A stretch of 5,516 nt of DNA, taken from NCBI GenBank assembly GCA_937927725.1, contig CALBSE010000046.1, positions 1 through 5,516 on the forward strand. The letters run 5' to 3'. The notes under the pieces were generated by a model. The model had not been told where the DNA came from. It saw only the letters and a list, made by a program, of their open reading frames with translations, and did not search any database. The stretch is from an uncultured Actinomycetes bacterium. Its GTDB lineage: Bacteria > Actinomycetota > Acidimicrobiia > Acidimicrobiales > Acidimicrobilacustridaceae. Both the position numbers and the translations under genes were made by a program. Positions 1-4,916 of this stretch are shown here, piece after piece (position 1 is the first letter of the stretch; every line of letters starts with the position of its first letter).

Positions 1-614
1 CCGGGAACCTTTGGCTTATGAAGAATGCCGCCGGCGATGACGATGTACTTCGACGAGATTTTGTCGCCGCGCGATGTCGTGATGTTCCAGCGGTTCGCGG
101 AGTCATCCCACACCGCTCCGTTGATGATCGTTTGGAAGAGCGCGTGGTCGTAAAGGTTGAACGTGCGACCAAGCAGTTGGCAGTACTCAAAGATTTCTGG
201 CGCACTCGCGTAACGCTCGGTGGGCATGTAGCCGGTCTCTTCGAGAAGAGGAAGGTAGGTGTAGGACTCGACGTCGCACATGCAGCCCGGGTAACGGTTC
301 CAGTACCAGGTGCCACCAAAGTCGCCACCCTTTTCCACAATGCGGAAATTGGTGATGCCCTGATTCTGCAGATCGACGCCAGTCAGCATGCCGGCGAAAC
401 CGCCACCGACGATGACGACCTCGGTCTCTTCAACAATCGCATCGCGCGTGAAGTTGGGATCGGCATACGGGTCTTGATCGAGTTCTTCGAACTGTTCTTT
501 CAGACCAGCGAACTGCTTGAGGCCATCGGTGCGGAGACGCTTGAGTTGTTCTTCTGCGTACTTGGCACGAAGTTCCTCTACGGAAACTTCAATTCCTTCG
601 TTCTGCTCTGCCAT
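1..614 (-). CDS. Flavin-dependent (Baeyer-Villiger-type) monooxygenase, N-terminal part, cut by left window edge
   Basis: The visible 204 residues begin at an ATG with a strong Shine-Dalgarno, AGGGGGAG, 6 bases upstream. A charged helical extension of about 60 residues comes first. The FAD Rossmann motif follows (VIVGGGFAGM, residues 67-76), then the GGTWYWNRYPG block (100-110) and CDVES (113-117), TERYAS (132-137), and a GGILHKPKVPG segment that closes the first FAD-binding part. This order is that of class B flavoprotein monooxygenases. These use FAD, NADPH and O2 to insert oxygen into ketones (Baeyer-Villiger reaction) or, in relatives, to oxidise N or S atoms. The GGDFGGTWYWNRYPG...CDVESYTYLPLLEETGY stretch and the N-terminal extension recall the large-ketone subgroup (cyclopentadecanone or polycyclic ketone monooxygenases), which is from memory and unverified. 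The diagnostic FxGxxxHTxxWP fingerprint and the NADPH domain lie outside the window, so the substrate is unknown. It follows the dioxygenase gene by 135 bases on the same strand. The protein is predicted to be cytoplasmic. Confidence 0.92.
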   Translation of the reverse strand, partial: MAEQNEGIEVSVEELRAKYAEEQLKRLRTDGLKQFAGLKEQFEELDQDPYADPNFTRDAIVEETEVVIVGGGFAGMLTGVDLQNQGITNFRIVEKGGDFGGTWYWNRYPGCMCDVESYTYLPLLEETGYMPTERYASAPEIFEYCQLLGRTFNLYDHALFQTIINGAVWDDSANRWNITTSRGDKISSKYIVIAGGILHKPKVP

Positions 615-749
615 TTTCTGCTCCCCCTGGGTGCTGACGAGTTCCTACTGCGTCAAGAGGCGCCATTGTGTCAGAACTTCAGAGGGTGTTCCTGTTTGGA
701 TTACCTACCTCGCGCCGCCGGCTCAATGGGCGACCAAAATTCGACGAGG
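615..749. other. Intergenic region between dioxygenase and flavin monooxygenase genes
   Basis: These 135 bases hold the ribosome binding site of the monooxygenase gene (CTCCCCC on the plus strand at 621-627, read as GGGGGAG on the minus strand). There is also a short inverted repeat, TGACG/CGTCA, at 635-639 and 651-655, with an 11-base spacer. No U-tract terminator or convincing -35/-10 pair was found. The region could hold a promoter or only a spacer within a transcript. Confidence 0.4.
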
Positions 750-1649
750 TCAGCGAACCGAGAGAAACGGATCGTCGAGAATCTGGCTTGTGCGCCCGTC
801 GGGGCCGAAAGGTGCGGCGCCACGAATCGTGACTCTCCGCATGCGCCGGGGAGCATCGCCATAGTCGTCGCAGGCGTAATGCATCGTGGCCCGATTGTCC
901 CAAAGGACCACATCGCCAGGCTGCCATTGATGTCGCACAACGAACTCAGGCTGGGTCATATGCGCAAAGAGAAGGCCGAGAAGCGCATCGCTCTCAATGG
1001 CCGAGACTCCAACAATGTGACTGGTGAATCCAGGATTTACGAAAAGAGATGGCTGCCCTGTGCTGGGGTGGACCCGCACCACCGGATGGACAACGGGCGG
1101 CACCTTCTTCGCGTTCTCAAGGAGCTCTAACGCATCTTCACGAGAAAGAGCGGTGTCGTGCGGAACGCCCCAGTAAGCAAGCGGGGTTATGCGGTGTACG
1201 GCATCCATCTGGTCAAGAGCGCCACGGAGAACTGGTGCAAGACCGTCGTAGGCGCCGCGAAGATCGGCCCACAACGTGTCGCCACCAACTGGGGGGAGTT
1301 CGTCGGCGACCAACACCGATGCGGCCGGCGGTGTTGGGCTAAAGGTGACATCCGTGTGCCACTGAGCGTTCTTGCCGCCCTTTGCGCCGTCGAGTTCAAG
1401 GATCTCGGGATGATCGGGATGTCCAGGAACGACCGGATGCGCTGGTGTCGGTTCACCGATAGCGCGGGCGAGTGCGACCTGCTCCACATGAGTCAGAAAT
1501 TGTTCGCGAAAGACAAGAAACAAATTCGTTTCAAGCTGCTCAAGAACCCAATCGCCATCGCGTTCCACGTCGATCCGTGAACCACGGAACTCAACGCCAA
1601 ACGAGGCCTTCAGCGGGGTTGTCGTCCAGCGTTCGGTCGCAATGGTCAT
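750..1649 (-). CDS. TauD/TfdA-family Fe(II)/2-oxoglutarate-dependent dioxygenase
   Basis: This is a complete 299-residue cytoplasmic enzyme, close to the roughly 280-300 residues usual for the family. It couples oxidative decarboxylation of 2-oxoglutarate to hydroxylation of a small substrate. The iron triad is visible: WHTD gives His98 and Asp100, and WDNRATMHY gives His257. Arg272, 15 residues after His257, matches the 2-oxoglutarate carboxylate-binding arginine of E. coli TauD (His255/Arg270). Other family blocks are the GGDTLWADL segment (122-130), HPVVRVHP (188-195), FVNPGFTSHI (203-212) and QPGDVVLWDNR (243-253). His71 aligns with TauD His70, which contacts the taurine sulfonate. TauD Asp94, which holds the taurine amine, aligns with a lysine (Lys93). 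Taurine is therefore doubtful, and a sulfonate, alkyl sulfate, aryloxyacetate or other carboxylate is possible. The ATG has GGAG 8 bases upstream. It lies 90 bases after the peroxidase gene and 135 before the flavin monooxygenase, a possible pathway partner. Confidence 0.93.
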   Translation of the reverse strand: MTIATERWTTTPLKASFGVEFRGSRIDVERDGDWVLEQLETNLFLVFREQFLTHVEQVALARAIGEPTPAHPVVPGHPDHPEILELDGAKGGKNAQWHTDVTFSPTPPAASVLVADELPPVGGDTLWADLRGAYDGLAPVLRGALDQMDAVHRITPLAYWGVPHDTALSREDALELLENAKKVPPVVHPVVRVHPSTGQPSLFVNPGFTSHIVGVSAIESDALLGLLFAHMTQPEFVVRHQWQPGDVVLWDNRATMHYACDDYGDAPRRMRRVTIRGAAPFGPDGRTSQILDDPFLSVR

Positions 1650-1739
1650 GGGGAGTACTCCGGTCGGCCGCCACGGGATTAATTCCTGACGGGATTGGTC
1701 AGGTTTAGCCGAGGCGGGCCGAGCGGGGCAAGGGCTCGA
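1650..1739. promoter_or_regulatory. Intergenic region with possible operator or hairpin upstream of the dioxygenase
   Basis: This 90-base gap follows the peroxidase stop and leads the dioxygenase gene. It holds a perfect inverted repeat, CCTGAC-N7-GTCAGG (1685-1703), an 8-base direct repeat ACGGGATT at 1673-1680 and 1689-1696 (16-base period), a CGAGC/GCTCG inverted repeat just past the peroxidase stop (1720-1738), and the palindrome GGAGTACTCC (1652-1661). The minus-strand Shine-Dalgarno GGAG of the dioxygenase falls inside that palindrome. No U-run follows any of the hairpins on the minus strand, so a regulator site is somewhat more likely than an intrinsic terminator. The role is inferred, and no -35/-10 pair is convincing. 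Confidence 0.35.
1685..1703. repeat. Inverted repeat, 6-base arms, 7-base spacer
   Basis: CCTGAC and GTCAGG are exact reverse complements flanking GGGATTG. The repeat lies 36-54 bases upstream of the dioxygenase start codon and 37 or more bases past the peroxidase stop, a position suited to a dimeric repressor or activator. Arms of this length also arise by chance, so its function is unproven. Confidence 0.4.
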
Positions 1740-3434
1740 CTAGGAGCGAGGCCGAAAAAGTGGCGCAGGACCGGGCGAAACAAACGGAGGCCGCTGATCC
1801 TGCCTCGGAGCCACCGGTGCAGGACGAGGACGAGTGGTCGTCGTGGTTGATGGTCGTGGTCCCGTGGTTGGAGGACTCACCGACGCCGGTCGTGTCACAT
1901 CGCTGACCAGTGTCTGCAGATCGAACACGCCCTCCGGCCTGCCTGGCCCCTTCGGGAAAAACTCCCGATGGTTCACAATCGACGCGGGGTCAGATGCGAG
2001 AAGTCCCGCGATCGTCTCTGTCACGATTCGACCACCGACCGGACCAAGCCGATATGGAGCCTTCTGTGGTCCGGTGATCGCTCCACCCGAAACTGGATAC
2101 GCACTCGCCATCGACTCCGCAAGGATGTAACTCCAAAGCGGCGCCTTTCCTGCGAAGGTCGGAGACACTGACGTGATTGCAACGGTGTCGGCGGCATCGC
2201 CCGAGGCTTTGCCCACCAGGATCTGGTCATCACGCAAAGGCGTCACTCCCATTGCCCGCGCCACGTCTTGACCCGAAGGCAATCCGAGTTGCTGGCTGCG
2301 CAAAAGATTCCGAGTCGCAAGATTCGCAGGACCAATCCCAGTCGCTGGCAGAGGTAACAAGCTCAGCGAATTCGTCAGCGATCCGTCGATTTTGTACGAA
2401 GCCTGAGCCTGACCAAGGCCGTTCGAAGAATTTGGAACAAAGAACTTCCAATCAATCGCGAAGTTCGATGGAGATGGCGAGAACCCGGTGAGGTCGCTTC
2501 CTGGAACATAGGTGCCCGAGAACACTGGTAGACGATTCGTTGAATCATTGATTCGATACAAACCACGAACCATCGAGTGTCCAAATCGATACGCCGCGAC
2601 AGAGAACTCGACAGGCATCTGCTGACATGCATCGTAAAAACGAAGGTTGGTTTTCCAACCAGTGGTCGAACGACTAATCACCGAATTGACGGTTTGTTGT
2701 CCCGCGATCTTCGGCAAATAGTCGGTCACGATCAGCCACTGATAGTTCCAGGTGACCTCCTGTCGAGCACGCGTGAACAACGCGCTACTTGAAAGGTTCG
2801 GTTCGTTTGCGCGAATCCGGTCCACGGTTTGGTTATGGAATCGAATGAACAGAGAATGCACCCCGGCAACAATTCGGTTTTCATCGTTGCGGGGATCACC
2901 GATAAGGGCCTTGCCTGTGACATCACGCGGAAGATCATGAGCGCCGGTGTCAGAGCTCCCTGTAAGAGCGGCACCAACCTTTAGATGCATACCATCGGAT
3001 TCATAAAGCGTTGGCGATGCCGTCGGTCCGCTTCCGTAGAGCGAATCGAGATCAAGTTGCGGCGTGCGACCGTTCACAAGTGACGCCACCGCCGTCGGAG
3101 TCACGAGGTCATTCGGACGGTCATCGAACGTCAGGTCGTGATCAACAAACTGTCCGAAGTAGGTGTAGCCCGCCGGGATATCTCGATTTTCCTCACTATC
3201 AATTTCACCTTCGGGCGTCGGATTCGTTTCTGCATCAGCGATTGAGGCAGTACCGAGCGCGGTTAACGCGGAGACGTCCCACGATGCACTCGACAACGAG
3301 GGGAACATTTGTCCGTATCCCGTGGTCGGTGTGGAACATCGAGATGAGGTCGCCGCCCAGGCTGGCGTGGAAACTGAAAGCGGTACGGATGTCGCAAGAA
3401 CCGCGAGCGCGGTTGCGACAAGGGACTTGCGCAT
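1740..3434 (-). CDS. Secreted animal-type heme peroxidase (myeloperoxidase/peroxinectin-like)
   Basis: This 564-residue protein of the peroxidase-cyclooxygenase superfamily (An_peroxidase type) uses H2O2 to oxidise halides, thiocyanate or organic donors outside the cytoplasm. Residues 1-27 form a Sec signal peptide (MRK, hydrophobic core, AWA before Ala28). Active-site landmarks match myeloperoxidase. GQFVDHD (94-100) gives Gln95, heme-linking Asp98, distal His99 and calcium ligand Asp100. A calcium-loop segment DLDSLYG lies at 128-134. GDPRNDE (179-185) gives catalytic Arg182 and heme-linking Glu185. YRFGH (282-286) gives Arg283 and proximal His286. Asn376, in a segment like the human NMQRSR...GLP region, probably hydrogen-bonds the proximal His. 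The mature chain has only two cysteines (33 and 270), unlike the disulfide-rich animal enzymes. The last 50 residues or so (515-564) are a Pro/Thr/Arg-rich, probably disordered tail with no sortase motif or membrane helix. The ATG has AAGGAG 8 bases upstream. Only 53 bases separate it from the anti-sigma gene, so it is probably in that operon. The natural substrate is unknown. Confidence 0.93.
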   Translation of the reverse strand: MRKSLVATALAVLATSVPLSVSTPAWAATSSRCSTPTTGYGQMFPSLSSASWDVSALTALGTASIADAETNPTPEGEIDSEENRDIPAGYTYFGQFVDHDLTFDDRPNDLVTPTAVASLVNGRTPQLDLDSLYGSGPTASPTLYESDGMHLKVGAALTGSSDTGAHDLPRDVTGKALIGDPRNDENRIVAGVHSLFIRFHNQTVDRIRANEPNLSSSALFTRARQEVTWNYQWLIVTDYLPKIAGQQTVNSVISRSTTGWKTNLRFYDACQQMPVEFSVAAYRFGHSMVRGLYRINDSTNRLPVFSGTYVPGSDLTGFSPSPSNFAIDWKFFVPNSSNGLGQAQASYKIDGSLTNSLSLLPLPATGIGPANLATRNLLRSQQLGLPSGQDVARAMGVTPLRDDQILVGKASGDAADTVAITSVSPTFAGKAPLWSYILAESMASAYPVSGGAITGPQKAPYRLGPVGGRIVTETIAGLLASDPASIVNHREFFPKGPGRPEGVFDLQTLVSDVTRPASVSPPTTGPRPSTTTTTRPRPAPVAPRQDQRPPFVSPGPAPLFRPRS

Positions 3435-3442
3435 GGGACGCG

Positions 3443-3448
3443 CTCCTT
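3443..3448 (-). promoter_or_regulatory. Ribosome binding site of the heme peroxidase gene
   Basis: CTCCTT on the plus strand reads AAGGAG on the minus strand, 8 bases before the ATG. It supports this start, which also gives a well-formed signal peptide. The rest of the 53-base gap to the anti-sigma stop shows no terminator-like hairpin, consistent with read-through. Confidence 0.75.
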
Positions 3449-3487
3449 GGTCTGGTGATGAGGAAGTGGATGAATCGAAGTACGGAT

Positions 3488-4198
3488 CTACGGAACGGTT
3501 GGTCCCGGATTCGGTCCTCTTGTTGGTGGTTGAGAGAGAGCTGTTGATGGAGGTGCCGACGGAGGGACTGTCGGTGGCGTGGCTGTCGATGGCGGCGTTG
3601 ATCCAGTTGGCGATGGCTCTGCAGTTCGCGGAGCTTTCGACGACGGGGTTCCCTCTTGACTCGATCTCATCGGAGGCGTTGCCGACGACGGCTCTGGTTT
3701 CTTAGAGGGGTTTGGCCGTTGATCCGCTGGTGCCGGCGCCTTCGCAGGCTTTGGTTGTGGATCTGGAACCGGAACCCCAATATGCGAAAGCGTTTGGTGA
3801 GCAACTCGTTGCACTGATTCAGGAAGATCGCCACCCGCAGCCGCAACTCCCGTAGAGGCGAGGAGTACTCCGGCGACAACGCCAACAAGCATCGCCTTAC
3901 GACTCACACGACGGGACCGGTGCTCATCGAGTGAAACCACCGCCACGCCTTGAACTGCACTCCGTTGTTGTGACTGCAGACGAAACATTGTGAGTGCGTC
4001 GGATTCGCCGGTCAGCTCGGACGAGTTTGCGCTTGCACTAGCAGCGGCAAGAATCTCCGCGACACGTCCGTAACCAGGAGGGGCATCGGCTGCATCAATC
4101 TGACCTGACAACAATCGCTCTGCGGTGTTGTCATCGAGATCACTCGGGGTCGGGCGGAACTCGCTCATGTCGCTTCCAGAACCGTCGGACGCGCTCAT
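3488..4198 (-). CDS. Probable single-pass membrane anti-sigma factor with Pro/Ser/Thr-rich extracytoplasmic tail
   Basis: This 236-residue protein is best explained as the regulator that holds the overlapping ECF sigma factor inactive at the membrane. The N-terminal 100 residues or so are cytoplasmic. An acidic helical segment at residues 20-75 (AERLLSGQIDAADAPPGY, then an Ala-rich helix and ALTMFR) resembles the sigma-binding part of small actinobacterial anti-sigma proteins. A basic stretch (HRSRRVSRK, 93-101) precedes one membrane helix at about 102-121, giving a cytoplasmic N-terminus by the positive-inside rule. After a short conserved-looking stretch (LPESVQRVAHQTLSHIGVPVP), the outer part from about 146 to 236 is almost entirely Pro, Ser, Thr and Ala. 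There is no cysteine anywhere, so it is not a zinc (HxxxCxxC) anti-sigma factor, and no folded sensor domain is recognisable. Its ATG overlaps the sigma stop (ATGA), with GGGAG 7 bases upstream, which points to translational coupling. The role rests mainly on context and topology. Confidence 0.75.
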   Translation of the reverse strand: MSASDGSGSDMSEFRPTPSDLDDNTAERLLSGQIDAADAPPGYGRVAEILAAASASANSSELTGESDALTMFRLQSQQRSAVQGVAVVSLDEHRSRRVSRKAMLVGVVAGVLLASTGVAAAGGDLPESVQRVAHQTLSHIGVPVPDPQPKPAKAPAPADQRPNPSKKPEPSSATPPMRSSQEGTPSSKAPRTAEPSPTGSTPPSTATPPTVPPSAPPSTALSQPPTRGPNPGPTVP

Positions 4199-4785
4199 CG
4201 CGTTACTCCCGATTCAGCGACAAGTTCCGCGAGTCGTTTTAGTCCACGGTGCGACAAAACCCGAACCACGCCTGCACTCTTTCCGAGCATTGAGGCAACC
4301 GTGTCCACATCAAGATCGGCGATCACGCGCAACAAAACGACTTCGGCCTGCTTCTCGGGGAGCTTCGAAATCAGCGCGATTGCAGCTCGGGTCGAAACAT
4401 CCTCTTCGACGAGTCGGCTCGGATCGATTGATTCATCAGATCGTTCCCGACTTTCAAAATCGGCGTCGACTGTCGAGATCCGTCGTCCGCGAAATCTTCG
4501 AAGATCAATAAGTCGACTACGGGCAATGGTGAAGATCCACGCTCGAAATCCATCGGCATCACCGTCAAACGTTTGAAGCGTTCGCACAACTTCAAGCCAA
4601 ACCGTCGACGCGACGTCGCGCGCGTCATCCTCGGATGAAAGCCCCGAAAGAAACCGAAGCAGTCCTGGGTTATGAGCCCGCCAAAGTTCAGCAAACGCAG
4701 CCTCGTCACCAGATCTTGCGCCAACAAGAACGTCATCGAAGCGCGAATCCTGAGAGAGGACGGGCGAGTGATCCACAAGCGTCAC
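4195..4785 (-). CDS. ECF-type RNA polymerase sigma factor (sigma-70 family)
   Basis: This 196-residue protein has the two-domain layout of extracytoplasmic-function sigma factors and directs RNA polymerase to a specific promoter set. Region 2 spans about residues 26-101 (DEAAFAELWRAHNPGLLRFL, then DARDVASTVWLEVV and FRAWIFTIARSRLIDLRR), with core binding and -10 recognition. A variable acidic linker (104-130) leads to region 4, about 134-190 (ISKLPEKQAEVVLLR, then a helix-turn-helix DTVASMLGKSAGVVRVLSHRGLKRLAE), which reads the -35 element. The start is GTG. No ATG, GTG or TTG lies further upstream in frame before a TGA, and a second GTG lies three codons downstream. The Shine-Dalgarno before this start is weak. 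The gene overlaps the anti-sigma gene by ATGA, so the two are made together. The peroxidase downstream is the obvious candidate regulon member. ECF factors commonly drive their own operon, but no GGAAC-type -35 with a matching -10 could be identified with confidence upstream. Confidence 0.95.
   Translation of the reverse strand: MTLVDHSPVLSQDSRFDDVLVGARSGDEAAFAELWRAHNPGLLRFLSGLSSEDDARDVASTVWLEVVRTLQTFDGDADGFRAWIFTIARSRLIDLRRFRGRRISTVDADFESRERSDESIDPSRLVEEDVSTRAAIALISKLPEKQAEVVLLRVIADLDVDTVASMLGKSAGVVRVLSHRGLKRLAELVAESGVTR
4206..4210 (-). promoter_or_regulatory. Ribosome binding site of the anti-sigma gene, inside the sigma gene
   Basis: CTCCC on the plus strand reads GGGAG on the minus strand, 7 bases before the anti-sigma ATG and within the last codons of the sigma gene. 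With the ATGA stop/start overlap (4195-4198), it fixes the anti-sigma start and supports coupled translation of sigma and anti-sigma in balanced amounts. Confidence 0.7.
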
Positions 4786-4916
4786 GGTAAAATCCGAGAG
4801 TAAGAATCTGACAGGAAATGCCGGGACATACCTCCAGAACCGTCAGCGCCCTCCGCTTCGTTACTCCCGCGGGAAAACTTTTTCGACTTCCAGAGTTCGC
4901 CGCACTTACAAATCTC
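4786..4916. promoter_or_regulatory. Intergenic region upstream of the sigma operon, likely site of its promoter
   Basis: These 131 bases separate the AlkB stop from the sigma GTG. They contain a 10-base palindrome, TCCCGCGGGA (4865-4874), an A/T-rich patch beside it, and a GGAGG (4831-4835, minus strand) only one base before an ATG. That ATG opens a 15-codon frame whose TGA overlaps the sigma GTG. No sure -35/-10 pair and no U-tract terminator after the AlkB gene were found. The promoter assignment is by position only. Confidence 0.35.

Noticed and set aside
635..655. TGACG-N11-CGTCA inverted repeat in the gap before the flavin monooxygenase
   Set aside because: Five-base arms with a long spacer are expected by chance, and there is no second copy or promoter to support an operator.
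18..1130. Long plus-strand open frame of 370 codons
   Set aside because: It lies antisense to two clearly recognisable minus-strand genes (flavin monooxygenase and TauD-like dioxygenase), spans the gap between them, and its translation shows no family motif. It is a shadow of GC-rich codon bias.
1720..1738. CGAGC-N9-GCTCG hairpin just past the peroxidase stop, considered as a terminator
   Set aside because: The stem is five bases with a nine-base loop and no U-run after it on the minus strand. It is too weak to call a terminator.
3011..3547. Plus-strand open frame of 178 codons across the peroxidase start
   Set aside because: It is antisense to the peroxidase signal peptide and the anti-sigma tail. 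The translation is Arg/Ser-rich with no domain, as expected from the complement of Pro/Thr codons.
1652..3873. 12-base match GGAGTACTCCGG at 1652-1663 and 3862-3873
   Set aside because: The second copy encodes part of the anti-sigma membrane helix, and about one such match is expected by chance. It does not indicate a shared operator.
4301..4576. Plus-strand open frame inside the sigma gene
   Set aside because: It is fully antisense to conserved sigma region 2 and the linker. It is Ser/Arg-rich with no motif.
4201..4869. 11-base direct repeat CGTTACTCCCG at 4201-4211 and 4859-4869
   Set aside because: A few 11-base matches are expected by chance in a window this long. One copy is coding and carries the anti-sigma ribosome binding site. 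The other has no start codon near it.
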